A DNA stretch of 64,000 nucleotides, from contig NZ_CP026681.1 of the NCBI RefSeq assembly GCF_002949735.1, positions 7,532,501-7,596,500 on the forward strand, read 5' to 3'. Below the pieces are notes generated by a model. The model was given only the letters and a program-made list of their open reading frames with translations, was not told the origin of the DNA and did no database searches. The position numbers were made by a program, and so were the translations under genes. Within the stretch, counting starts at the first letter, position 1, and every line of letters starts with the position of its first letter. This document shows, piece by piece, positions 53,224 to 62,339 of this stretch. Source of the DNA: Nostoc sp. 'Peltigera membranacea cyanobiont' N6 (GTDB lineage: Bacteria; Cyanobacteriota; Cyanobacteriia; Cyanobacteriales; Nostocaceae).

Positions 53224-54165
53224 CTAGCTGTAGACGGCCCTTGTAAAACGCTCTGCCAAGTAGATAATGTCTTGTCTACGGGCAATTTGGTTCATCCATT
53301 TTTGGGGAATAGTTTCCACTCCATAATAAATTCCCGCTAACCCACCAGTGACGGCGGCGGTTGTATCGGCATCTCCGCCTAAGTTGACAGCTTTCAGTAC
53401 CGTTTCCGAATAAGACGAGCTATTTAATAAACACCACAGCGATGATTCTAAAGTATCAATCACATAGCCACCAGAATTAATCTCTTCCACTGGTATCTTG
53501 GCAATCTCACCACTGAAAATTCTACGAAAATGCGGCTTCTCTAACAAAAATTCTCGGACAGAATATATTGTTTGGATATCTTGCAATGCTTGTAAATAAG
53601 CTGTTTGCGGGTCAGCCCCTTCTAGGAGCGCCACTGCAATACTAATATAAATGCCACAGGCCATTTGCGATCGCGGATGAGCATGGGTAATCGCTGAAAC
53701 ATCATGCACCCGCGCCAGTAATTCGCCTAAAGTTAAGTTTCGGTGACAATAAGCCATTGGCAAGATTCTCATCAACGAACCATTGCCATTAGTATTTTCA
53801 ACCTTCCCACCCGCCTGATGGGGAACAACTCCCTGTTTCAGGCGCATAATTGCTGTGTGGGTAGTTTGACCAATATCAAAGACATCGCCCCGAGGAGTCC
53901 AGTAAGCCTCCTTGTACCAACGCCAGAAGGAACTAGCTATGGCATCCAACGAATACCCCCGACAAAGGCATTCAGCCAAGCAAAAGCTTAACGAACTATC
54001 ATCTGACCAAGTTCCTGGTGGTTGATTCCATGTGCCATAACCCTGCATCGTTGTCACTGGAGATTTTACTCGTTCAGCACGGCTAGTAAACTCCACCGGT
54101 ACACCCAACGCATCACCGACACATAAACCCATCAAACCAGACAACGTTTTTGTACCGGTTAGCAT
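53224..54165 (-). CDS. ADP-ribosylglycohydrolase, copy B
   Basis: A 313-residue tandem paralog of the gene at 52195. All metal motifs are kept: GLCVGDALGVPVEF, TWSDDSSLSFCLAE and NLGGDADTTAAVTGGLAG, where Thr became Ala but both Asp ligands remain. The C-terminal half is almost identical to copy A while residues about 37-160 differ in many places. The gap between the genes is 87 bp. Confidence 0.9.
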   Translation of the reverse strand: MLTGTKTLSGLMGLCVGDALGVPVEFTSRAERVKSPVTTMQGYGTWNQPPGTWSDDSSLSFCLAECLCRGYSLDAIASSFWRWYKEAYWTPRGDVFDIGQTTHTAIMRLKQGVVPHQAGGKVENTNGNGSLMRILPMAYCHRNLTLGELLARVHDVSAITHAHPRSQMACGIYISIAVALLEGADPQTAYLQALQDIQTIYSVREFLLEKPHFRRIFSGEIAKIPVEEINSGGYVIDTLESSLWCLLNSSSYSETVLKAVNLGGDADTTAAVTGGLAGIYYGVETIPQKWMNQIARRQDIIYLAERFTRAVYS

Positions 54166-54558
54166 TATTCAATCTCCACGATAACTGCTCAAAATTAACT
54201 TTATAGATTCCCTCTATAGCTTGTTGCAACAGATGCTACAGCCGAGTTTTTCATCCTCTGTGAAAAGCTTGGCAAAAAATGTTAATCGAGTATTTTATTT
54301 CCACTATTCCGATATAGTTTAAGTTCCAAATATTGTGCCAGTTTTAAAAGCGTCTATCTTTGGAACAAAGAACCCATATTAAAAGACATTGAATGTAATT
54401 ATAACAGCTTGGTTATTATTCTCAAGGATAGTTAACCTCTCAATCTTATGCATTAATAGCAACATGGATGTAATAAAATTAGGGAAACATTTGGAACATT
54501 AGCAAACGATTTTCGACAAAGAATATACAAGTAAAAAATACAAATTTTGGTAAAAACT
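54166..54558. other. Intergenic region, 390 bp
   Basis: AT-rich, no gene or repeat recognised. Divergent promoters of copy B and the beta-barrel gene. Confidence 0.5.
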
Positions 54559-55098
54559 ATGAAACGCTTACTCAAGTCTTTCATCACAATTTCTGCATTG
54601 TCTTCCTTAATAGTTGCTCCTTTTGTTCTATCAGCTGGTCAAGCGTCTGCTGAAACCAAAAAGGGTACTGACGCTAGTTATATTGGTGCTGGTGTTGCAG
54701 CTGGCGTTACGAGTGGCGGACAAGGTATCAACGATGCTGCTACATTTGGTGGTAATGTCACAGGCCGCGCAAAATTAGGAAATACGCCATTTTCTGCACG
54801 CGGTAATGTTCTCTGGAGTGATAAGACAAGTGCTATAATCCCAGAAATTTCTGTGGATGTGCCTATCGCTAATAGAACTAACGCCTATTTAACTGGTGGT
54901 TATTCTTTTTTAGAAAAAGATGGCTCACCAACCCCTATAGGTAACAGAGATTCAGTAGTAGTAGGTGCTGGTGTTGAATCGGAAGTTGCTAACAATTTTC
55001 TCGTCTACACTAACGCTAAAGTAGGACTTGGTGCTTACCAAAATAGCGATGCTTCTGCTGTCACCATCAATGGTGGTCTTGGCTATCGCTTCAAATAA
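54559..55098 (+). CDS. Small outer-membrane beta-barrel-like protein
   Basis: A 179-residue exported protein. Start ATG 54559 is preferred over TTG 54547. The signal peptide ends near AGQASA. The mature part has amphipathic strands (YIGAGVAAGVTSGG, AYLTGGYSFLEKDG, FLVYTNAKVGLGAY) and ends GGLGYRFK, a porin-like terminal signature. Likely an 8-strand barrel of OmpA/OmpW-type size. A hairpin terminator follows. Confidence 0.78.
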   Translation: MKRLLKSFITISALSSLIVAPFVLSAGQASAETKKGTDASYIGAGVAAGVTSGGQGINDAATFGGNVTGRAKLGNTPFSARGNVLWSDKTSAIIPEISVDVPIANRTNAYLTGGYSFLEKDGSPTPIGNRDSVVVGAGVESEVANNFLVYTNAKVGLGAYQNSDASAVTINGGLGYRFK

Positions 55099-55173
55099 AA
55101 AATTATTGAGTCCTCAGTCACTCTATACTTTATTTAAGTACTCAGGACTTAGCACTAAAAACTCACTACTCCC

Positions 55174-55220
55174 AAAGGCTGGTTTTGTTAAGTGTTACAT
55201 CACTGACAAAGCCGGCTTTT
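55174..55220 (+). terminator. Hairpin after the small barrel gene
   Basis: AAGGCTGGTTTTGT pairs with ACAAAGCCGGCTTT over 14 positions including G-T pairs, followed by T. Confidence 0.6.
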
Positions 55221-55338
55221 GCCGTGGTAAAATTAAATCATTCCTCATTATTCCGGCCGGATTACCGGGGATAAAGTAGCCGAAGGGTGCTGATTCGGTG
55301 TCTACCTAATGCTTTATTGAGAATCCTATACAAGTCTA

Positions 55339-57255
55339 ATGGTTAAATCTGCTCCTTCCCCAATCGCTAGCCGTAAGCCTTCCAAAGTAGAAGGAATCAA
55401 GGAAAATAGTAATTTTTTGCGTGAACCTGTAGCAACTGAGATTCTTGAAGATACTACCCATTTTACCGAAAATGCGGTGCAGCTTTTGAAGTTTCACGGT
55501 TCTTATCAGCAAGATAACCGCGACAACCGCACCAAGGGACAGGAAAAAGATTACCAGTTTATGCTGCGGACAAAAAATCCTGGTGGTTTAGTACCGCCGC
55601 AGCTGTATCTGGCTTTAGATAAAATCGCTGATGAGTATGGCAACCACACGTTACGAGCAACTACCCGTCAAGGTTTCCAACTGCATGGTATTTTAAAGAA
55701 GAATCTAAAATCATCAATCGCCACAATTGTCAAGAATCTGGGTTCGACTTTGGGAGCTTGCGGTGACATCAACCGCAATGTCATGGCTCCACCAGCCCCC
55801 TTTAAGAATCGCCCAGAGTATCAGTATGCTTGGGAGTATGCTCAGAATATTGCTGATTTGTTGTCAGCACAAACAGGCGCTTATTATGAAATTTGGCTAG
55901 ATGGGGAAAAGGCAATTAGTGCTGAGGAAAACCCAGAGGTGAAGGCAGCGCGACAACGCAATGGGAATGGCACAATTATTCATGACAACGAAGAACCGAT
56001 TTATGGCACTCACTATATGCCTCGCAAGTTCAAAATTTGCGTGACAGTGCCAGGGGATAATTCGGTAGATTTGTATTCCCAAGACCTGACTTTGGTAGTA
56101 ATTACCAATAAGAAGAAACAATTAGAAGGATTTAATATTTTTGCTGGTGGCGGCTTAGGGCGGACACACGGTAAAGAAGAAACTTTCGCTAGGTTAGCAG
56201 ACCCCATCGGTTATGTTACGAAAGATGACGTTTATAACGTAGTGAAAGCGATTGTTGCTACTCAGAGAGATTATGGCGATCGCACCGACCGTCGTCACGC
56301 TAGATTAAAATATCTAATCAACGATTGGGGTGTAGATAAATTCCGTACCCAAGTTGAAGAATATTTTGGCAAACCAATCGAAGCCTCCAAACCACTGCCA
56401 GAGTTTAAATTTCACGACTTCCTCGGCTGGAATGAACAAGGTGATGGCAAGCTATTTTTAGGAATTTCCATTGACAATGGTCGAATCAAGGATGAAGGTT
56501 CGTTTCAACTGAAAACCGCCTTGCGGGAAATTGTCGAGCAGTTTAACTTACCCATCCGCCTCACATCCAACCACAATGTGATTTTTTACGATATCGAACC
56601 AGATAGCAAGGAAGCCATTCAAGATATTCTCAGCCGTCACGGTGTTGGAGATGACCCCAGTAAAATCGAACCCTTAGTGCGGTATGCAATGGCTTGTCCG
56701 GCTTTGCCTACCTGCGGCTTGGCAATCACAGAATCAGAACGGGCAATACCAGGTATTTTGGAGCAAATTCGCGCTCTATTAGATAAATTAGGTTTACAAA
56801 AAGAGCATTTTGTGGTAAGGATGACAGGATGCCCTAACGGTTGCGCTCGTCCTTACTTGGCAGAATTGGCTTTTGTCGGTAGCGCTCCAGAATCTTACCA
56901 ATTATGGTTAGGGGGTTCGCCAAATCAGACTCGATTGGCGCAACCTTACACAGAAAAGCTGCACCATAATGATTTAGAAAGCTTCCTAGAACCGATTTTT
57001 GTTTACTTTAAGAAATCTCGGAAATCAAAGGAAAGCTTTGGTGATTTTTGCGATCGCGTTGGTTTTGATGCCATCCGCGAATTTAGTGCCACCTACGAAC
57101 CCCAAGCAGCCAATGGTGCAAACAAATCGCGCCATCGGGTGAACTTGAAAGAAGAGGTTTATAGCAAGTTGAAGGACGTAGCAGAAAGTCAAGGTAAGCC
57201 GATGACTCAGTTGGTAACTGAAGCGCTAGAAGTTTACTTCCAGAATCTTTCCTAA
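55339..57255 (+). CDS. sir: Ferredoxin-sulfite reductase
   Basis: The enzyme reduces sulfite to sulfide with six electrons from ferredoxin. It uses a coupled siroheme and 4Fe-4S cluster. Cluster ligands are Cys453 and Cys459 (CPALPTC) and Cys498 and Cys502 (CPNGC). Siroheme-binding Arg/Lys regions (TLRATTRQGFQLHGI, GACGDINRNVMAPPAP) are present. The 638-residue protein carries about 40 extra C-terminal residues (HRVNLKEEVYSKLKDVAES and onward). Start ATG 55339. A perfect hairpin follows the stop. Confidence 0.95.
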   Translation: MVKSAPSPIASRKPSKVEGIKENSNFLREPVATEILEDTTHFTENAVQLLKFHGSYQQDNRDNRTKGQEKDYQFMLRTKNPGGLVPPQLYLALDKIADEYGNHTLRATTRQGFQLHGILKKNLKSSIATIVKNLGSTLGACGDINRNVMAPPAPFKNRPEYQYAWEYAQNIADLLSAQTGAYYEIWLDGEKAISAEENPEVKAARQRNGNGTIIHDNEEPIYGTHYMPRKFKICVTVPGDNSVDLYSQDLTLVVITNKKKQLEGFNIFAGGGLGRTHGKEETFARLADPIGYVTKDDVYNVVKAIVATQRDYGDRTDRRHARLKYLINDWGVDKFRTQVEEYFGKPIEASKPLPEFKFHDFLGWNEQGDGKLFLGISIDNGRIKDEGSFQLKTALREIVEQFNLPIRLTSNHNVIFYDIEPDSKEAIQDILSRHGVGDDPSKIEPLVRYAMACPALPTCGLAITESERAIPGILEQIRALLDKLGLQKEHFVVRMTGCPNGCARPYLAELAFVGSAPESYQLWLGGSPNQTRLAQPYTEKLHHNDLESFLEPIFVYFKKSRKSKESFGDFCDRVGFDAIREFSATYEPQAANGANKSRHRVNLKEEVYSKLKDVAESQGKPMTQLVTEALEVYFQNLS

Positions 57256-57283
57256 GCCGAAAAATTGAAGATAATTAAACTAC

Positions 57284-57317
57284 AGATAGACACAGATGAA
57301 TTTATCTGTGTCTATCT
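57284..57317 (+). terminator. Perfect hairpin after sir
   Basis: AGATAGACACAGAT pairs perfectly with ATCTGTGTCTATCT over 14 bp around GAATTT. No strong T-run follows, so it may also be a repeat. Confidence 0.6.
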
Positions 57318-57367
57318 TGTGTAAATCCTAATGTAGTTAGGTAAGACATCCACAGGAAAACGGAACT

Positions 57368-58012
57368 ATGGTAACGACAGCAAAATTTGCAGAAACTAGG
57401 GATGTCCTGCAAAACATTAGCTGGCAGACATTCAAAGCTATGCTGGCAGATATGGGATCTGAACGAAATAAAAGGCTAGCTTATGACAACGGAATTGTAG
57501 AAATTATCACCCCGTTAATGGCACACGAAAATTCAAACCGTCTAATTGAAAGTTTTGTTCTTGTGCTGTGTGAAGAGTTTGGTTTAGAAGTTAAAAGCGC
57601 TGGCTCGTTGACTATGACGCGAGACGATTTAGAACGAGGAGCCGAGCCTGATAGTAGCTACTATATTCAAAATGAATTGTTAGTCCGTAACAAAGAAAAT
57701 ATTGACCGGAGTATAGATCCACCACCAGATTTGGTACTAGAAGTAGAATACTCCAGATCGAAGATAGATAAGTTGGCTCTTTATGCTTCAATGGGAGTCC
57801 CAGAATTTTGGCGGTATAACGGAAATGTGTTGAGAATCTACACCCTTAACAGTGGACAATATTCGCAAAGCGATATTAGTCCCACTTTTGCACCCGTTCT
57901 GGTGACGGAGATTCCCAGATTTATCCAAGAAAGCAAGAAAATTGGACAAATAGCAGCAACTCGTGCTTTCCGTACTTGGGTTAGACAGCAGATATCTACA
58001 GCAGGGCAATAG
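57368..58012 (+). CDS. Uma2-family (DUF820) predicted nuclease
   Basis: A 214-residue protein of the Uma2/DUF820 family, abundant in cyanobacteria and related to the PD-(D/E)XK nuclease fold. Likely active-site residues are Glu and Asp in GAEPDSSYYI, Asp in PPPDLVLEVEYSRSK with the following Glu and Lys. The physiological role is not settled. It lies 13 bp upstream of rsmE. Confidence 0.85.
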   Translation: MVTTAKFAETRDVLQNISWQTFKAMLADMGSERNKRLAYDNGIVEIITPLMAHENSNRLIESFVLVLCEEFGLEVKSAGSLTMTRDDLERGAEPDSSYYIQNELLVRNKENIDRSIDPPPDLVLEVEYSRSKIDKLALYASMGVPEFWRYNGNVLRIYTLNSGQYSQSDISPTFAPVLVTEIPRFIQESKKIGQIAATRAFRTWVRQQISTAGQ

Positions 58013-58025
58013 TTTATTAAGAAAA

Positions 58026-58754
58026 ATGTCTCAACTGCAAAGAATTGCGATCGCACCCTCCCAATTTCAACAAGGGCAAATTTTGCTCACAAAAGAACAG
58101 CAACATTATTTGGGGCGCGTGTTGCGCTTGCGTGAAGGCGATCGCTTTATTGCAATGGATGGTGAGGGAAAATGGTGGTTGTCGCAGCTAGCAGGGGAGC
58201 AAGCTGAGGTTTTAGAGCCGCTTTTGGTGGAAACAGAATTACCTATATCAATTACGCTGATGGTGGCGTTACCCAAAGGCAACGGATTTGATGAAGTAGT
58301 ACGATGTTGTACAGAGTTGGGAGTAACTTGTATTGCACCAGTATTGAGCGATCGCACCTTACTTCATCCTAGTCCTCAAAAGCTCGAACGTTGGCGGCGC
58401 ATCGCAACAGAAGCCGCCGAACAATCAGAGCGCTCTTTTGTACCAACAATTTTAGAACCTGTTGCTTTTAATACGGGTTTGTCATTAGTCATTGGTCATC
58501 TGTCATTCGCAAATAGCCAGCAGTATATCTGTGAAGCGCGTGGTGAGTTTCCCCATTTAAAAGATTGCTTACAACACAAAGGACAAGAAACGATTGTTAT
58601 TGCTACTGGGCCAGAGGGAGGATGGACAACACAAGAAATTGAGAATGCGAAGTCAGTTGGATTTCAACCTGTTTCCCTTGGTCGCCGCATCCTGAGAGCA
58701 GTGACAGCCCCAGTAGTAGCATTATCCTTGATTACCGCAAGTTGTGAAGTATAA
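58026..58754 (+). CDS. rsmE: 16S rRNA (uracil-1498-N3)-methyltransferase
   Basis: A 242-residue SPOUT methyltransferase acting on U1498 of 16S rRNA. The N-terminal PUA-like domain has HYLGRVLRLREGDRF. The C-terminal knot has GPEGGWTTQEIE and SLGRRILRAVTAPV. I chose ATG 58026, 13 bp after the Uma2 stop; a longer frame from 57963 overlaps the Uma2 gene. Residues about 151-161 come from a GTCATTA-type heptamer array. Confidence 0.9.
   Translation: MSQLQRIAIAPSQFQQGQILLTKEQQHYLGRVLRLREGDRFIAMDGEGKWWLSQLAGEQAEVLEPLLVETELPISITLMVALPKGNGFDEVVRCCTELGVTCIAPVLSDRTLLHPSPQKLERWRRIATEAAEQSERSFVPTILEPVAFNTGLSLVIGHLSFANSQQYICEARGEFPHLKDCLQHKGQETIVIATGPEGGWTTQEIENAKSVGFQPVSLGRRILRAVTAPVVALSLITASCEV
58481..58508. 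repeat. STRR array GTCATTN inside rsmE
   Basis: Four heptamers GTCATTA, GTCATTG, GTCATCT, GTCATTC within the methyltransferase gene. Confidence 0.85.
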
Positions 58755-58822
58755 ATGATTTATAGCTCACGCAAAATTACTTTTGCGCGAGACATCACTC
58801 CAACGTGTATTTAAAGTAAGTG

Positions 58823-59887
58823 ATGATTGAGCAAGTTGCGATCGCTTTTGACCATAAAGACTATCAAACAGCTGCCAAATTACTCAAACAGCTGCTATTA
58901 GAATCGCCAGACAATCCTTGGGTGCAGTTTTATCATGGTCGGTTGCATGAAGTATCTAGAAAATATCAGGATGCAGAAAAAGTTTATCGCCAACTGCTGC
59001 GAAATACAACAAATACCAAAATAGTGAGCCTAGCACGTCAAGGTTTGCAACGATTACAAGAAATTGAGCTTGAAGAAAGACAAAGAGCCATTTCCCAAGC
59101 AAAATCTGAACCGAATAATACCGAAATCGGCGTACTAGTTTTAGAGCCACTCAGTAACGAACTAAAAACAGAAGCGTCTCGAAAATTCGCCCAGATTATG
59201 CAGTTAGATCCCTACACTGCAAGGCTATTACTGCCAAGTCGTGGCTGGAGGTTGTATCGGACTGGACAAGTAGGAGAACTACAATTTTATGGCAAACAAT
59301 TACAGCAGGCTGGCATTCCTTGCTTTTGGGCAACAATAGCTCAAATTCAGCAAATTCAAGTTTATCAAGTCAAACATTTTCAAGAATCTACTCCACAAGC
59401 TACTGTTGTTTGCCTTAATGACACAAATCAACTCGGTTCTCTCACCTTTGACTGGTCAGAAGTTACAGCAAAAGTAGTGGGACTATTGCCAATTTTTGAA
59501 CAAGTTATAGATGTTGATGCTCGCCGTAAACTGGAATGGAAAACTCAAACACAAGACTATGCCCAGTTTTGTGATTTACACCTACCTGGTAGGCGTTGCA
59601 TTCTCCGTTTTGATGATAACGGCTATGAATTCCAGCAAGGTTTAGAAATCATTCCTCAAGCTAGCCAAAATACAATCAGAATTAATTGGAATAGTTTATC
59701 GAGTTGGATCGATCGGCAATTACCTCAAGTAAAAATTTGGTCAGATTTTACACCTTTTGCAGATACAACATTAGATCAAACAGAAATGCTGGGTAATATC
59801 AAGTCTCATGTTCATTTGTTTCGCAGGGAACAGAGCAATTGGGACTCAGCTTTTCATTTATATAGTGGACTGGTGTTTGTTAAATAA
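58823..59887 (+). CDS. TPR-containing protein of unknown function
   Basis: The 354-residue cytosolic protein starts with about two TPR units (residues 1-75, for example AAKLLKQLLLESPDNPWVQF). An alpha/beta region follows that includes YTARLLLPSRGWRLYRTGQV and two small domains. ATG 58823 is preferred; GTG 58820 lies one codon upstream. No catalytic motif. The gene ends inside a heptamer array. Not recognised. Confidence 0.78.
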   Translation: MIEQVAIAFDHKDYQTAAKLLKQLLLESPDNPWVQFYHGRLHEVSRKYQDAEKVYRQLLRNTTNTKIVSLARQGLQRLQEIELEERQRAISQAKSEPNNTEIGVLVLEPLSNELKTEASRKFAQIMQLDPYTARLLLPSRGWRLYRTGQVGELQFYGKQLQQAGIPCFWATIAQIQQIQVYQVKHFQESTPQATVVCLNDTNQLGSLTFDWSEVTAKVVGLLPIFEQVIDVDARRKLEWKTQTQDYAQFCDLHLPGRRCILRFDDNGYEFQQGLEIIPQASQNTIRINWNSLSSWIDRQLPQVKIWSDFTPFADTTLDQTEMLGNIKSHVHLFRREQSNWDSAFHLYSGLVFVK

Positions 59888-59920
59888 TTCGTAATTCGTA
59901 ATTCGTAATTCGTAATTCAG
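59886..59920. repeat. STRR array AATTCGT overlapping a stop codon
   Basis: Four perfect AATTCGT units plus a partial one. The first two bases of the array are part of the TAA stop at 59885-59887. Confidence 0.92.
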
Positions 59921-59989
59921 TTACCTATTACTTATTACCTAGCTGAAGAAGCAAGTATACAAATCAGATAGGAGTGTTATATCAAACCT

Positions 59990-62305
59990 ATGAATACAGC
60001 AACTGCTAAGAAACAAGAATTAGGAGGTTTGTATGTTCAATCTCCTGAAGGACAGCAAATAGTTTTTCCGCTCAAGCATACGGAAGTTTTAGCAAAAATC
60101 GCAGGTAACTTGTCACGAGTTGAGGTGATTCAAAGCTTTGAGAATCCCTTTACGGAGCCTTTAGAAGCAGTATATGTCTTTCCATTACCCGATGAGGCGG
60201 CGGTGGATGACATGGAAATTAAAATAGGCGATCGCATTATCAAAGGTAATATTAAAAAACGTGAAGAAGCTGTAGCCATTTACGAAAAGGCAAAACAAGA
60301 AGGACGCACTGCTGGACTTCTAGAACAAGAACGAGACAACATCTTTACCCAATCTCTCACTAACATCAAACCTGGCGAACAAATTGATGTAACAATTCGT
60401 TACACCGAAAGTTTAAAATTTGAGGCGGGAAACTACGAATTTGTTTTTCCGATGGTGGTGGGGCCAAGGTATATTCCCGGAACGCCAATAGATGGTAGCG
60501 GTGACACAGATCGAGTTCCTGATGCTTCCTGCATTACACCGCCTATAGTTCCAGAAGGAACGCGATCGCGTCACAATATTAATGTCACGGTAGAAATTGG
60601 CGCGGGTTTACCAATTTCTGAAGTGCGTTCTCCTTCTCATCAATTAAAAATTGAACACTCAGGTGAAATTGTGCGAGTTCAATTGGCCGGAGAAGATACA
60701 ATTCCCAACAAAGATTTAATTCTCCGCTATCAAGTTTCTGGTAAGGAAACTCAATCCACAGTATTAACCCAAACCGACGATTGCGGCGGACACTTTGCAA
60801 TATATCTAATTCCAGCTTTGGAATATTCCTCTGATGAAATTGTCGCCAAAGATGTCGTATTTTTGGTGGATACTTCTGGTTCCCAATCTGGCGATCCGTT
60901 ATGGAAGTGTCAGGAATTGATGCGGCGATTTATCAATGGATTGAATCCCAACGATACTTTTACAATTATCGATTTTTCCGATACAGTCAGGCAGTTATCG
61001 CCAAAACCTCTACCGAATACAGCAGAAAATCGTGCCCAAGCGATCGCTTACATTAACAATTTACAAGCTGATAGCAGCACAGAAATGCTCAGTGGCATTC
61101 GTACAGCCATAAATTTTCCCACACCAATCGGAAGATTACGTAGTGTTGTCCTCTTAACCGATGGCTACATCGGCAACGAAAATGAAATTTTGGCAGAGGT
61201 GCAACAGCATCTACGACCAGGAAATCGCCTTTACAGTTTTGGTGTTGGTAGTTCAGTTAACCGTTTTTTACTGAATCGTATCGCCGAAATTGGCCGGGGA
61301 ATATCTCAAATTATTCGTCATGATGAACCCACAGAAGAAGTTGCCGAAAAGTTTTACAGGCAAATTAACAACCCCGTACTCACAAATATTCAAATCTCTT
61401 GGCACGGTGACACAGAATCGCCTGTCATTTACCCAGCCATAGCGCCTGATTTATTCAGCGAACAACCATTAGTGTTGTTTGGTCGCAAGCAGGATAGAGT
61501 CGGAGGTAATCTGCAAATTTCCGGCATTGCTGCGGGCGGTAAGCACTATGAAAAAACATTTAACCTCAAATTTGAAGAAACAGGAAATATTGCTGTAGCG
61601 CAGTTATGGGGACGCGCTTGCATCAAGGATTTGATGAATCAAATGGTAAGTTTTGAAACTAAAGCTGGTGTAGAAGCGGTTACAGAAACAGCCTTAACTT
61701 ATCAACTGCTTTCTCAATACACCGCTTTTGTGGCAGTCAGCGATGACGTGCGGGTTGAACCAGGAAGCGAATATATATCTATGCAAGTACCGGTGGAAAT
61801 GCCGGAAGCCGTTAGTTATCAAGGAGTATTTGGCAGTCCTCCGGCTGGTGGTTTTGCGCCTAAAATATCACTCTCAATGCCATCACCATCAGCAGAAGCT
61901 CCAGATTTCCTCCGCAAAAGGCGATCGCCACCATCTCCAGTTGAGAAAGAAGTAGAATTCTCTTTAAGCTTTGATTCCGAGGAAATGGAACAAGATGAAA
62001 TATCAGACGCAGCCATCAACCATCATCAGTTAGAGGTTATCAGCGTCACAGGCTTGGATGATATAGAGATTGCTGACCTAACCCAACATCTGCAACAACT
62101 AAATTTGCCTTCTGGCTTCAGTGGTGAAATTGTCTTTGAGTTCAGCGTTAATAAAGGTCGAGTCGGAGGGGTACTTTTGGATGAAAAAGCCTCAACCGTA
62201 AAAGATGCAGTTGTAGTGGAGAAAATTAAGCGATCGCTCCTACTTTGGAGAGTTCCTTCATCTACAACTGGCAAAGTTATCTTAACCTTGCACGTTCAAG
62301 TTTAA
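59990..62305 (+). CDS. VIT and von Willebrand A domain protein
   Basis: A 771-residue protein with an N-terminal VIT (vault/inter-alpha-trypsin) domain (about 20-150: VYVFPLPDEAAVDDMEIKI, LLEQERDNIFTQSLTNIKPG) and a VWA domain (about 285-450) with the MIDAS metal site DTSGS near 294 and a later LTDG. A proline/serine-rich linker (about 620-665) and a C-terminal ~100-residue domain follow. No signal peptide is seen. It is probably a metal-dependent protein-interaction factor. Function unknown. Confidence 0.9.
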   Translation: MNTATAKKQELGGLYVQSPEGQQIVFPLKHTEVLAKIAGNLSRVEVIQSFENPFTEPLEAVYVFPLPDEAAVDDMEIKIGDRIIKGNIKKREEAVAIYEKAKQEGRTAGLLEQERDNIFTQSLTNIKPGEQIDVTIRYTESLKFEAGNYEFVFPMVVGPRYIPGTPIDGSGDTDRVPDASCITPPIVPEGTRSRHNINVTVEIGAGLPISEVRSPSHQLKIEHSGEIVRVQLAGEDTIPNKDLILRYQVSGKETQSTVLTQTDDCGGHFAIYLIPALEYSSDEIVAKDVVFLVDTSGSQSGDPLWKCQELMRRFINGLNPNDTFTIIDFSDTVRQLSPKPLPNTAENRAQAIAYINNLQADSSTEMLSGIRTAINFPTPIGRLRSVVLLTDGYIGNENEILAEVQQHLRPGNRLYSFGVGSSVNRFLLNRIAEIGRGISQIIRHDEPTEEVAEKFYRQINNPVLTNIQISWHGDTESPVIYPAIAPDLFSEQPLVLFGRKQDRVGGNLQISGIAAGGKHYEKTFNLKFEETGNIAVAQLWGRACIKDLMNQMVSFETKAGVEAVTETALTYQLLSQYTAFVAVSDDVRVEPGSEYISMQVPVEMPEAVSYQGVFGSPPAGGFAPKISLSMPSPSAEAPDFLRKRRSPPSPVEKEVEFSLSFDSEEMEQDEISDAAINHHQLEVISVTGLDDIEIADLTQHLQQLNLPSGFSGEIVFEFSVNKGRVGGVLLDEKASTVKDAVVVEKIKRSLLLWRVPSSTTGKVILTLHVQV

Positions 62306-62307
62306 TC

Positions 62308-62337
62308 TATAGAGACCGTAAATTTACGGCCTCTATA
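62308..62337. terminator. Perfect inverted repeat between convergent genes
   Basis: TATAGAG and CTCTATA enclose CCGTAAATTTACGG. It lies between the VIT-VWA gene and the convergent basic-protein gene and can act on both strands. Confidence 0.7.
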
Positions 62338-62339
62338 AA

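Noticed and set aside
52195..54165. DraG for nitrogenase control
   Set aside because: The family fits, but no nif or draT gene is in the window, so a specific role cannot be claimed.
57963..58025. N-terminal extension of RsmE
   Set aside because: It overlaps the Uma2 gene in another frame and lies before the normal RsmE N-terminus.
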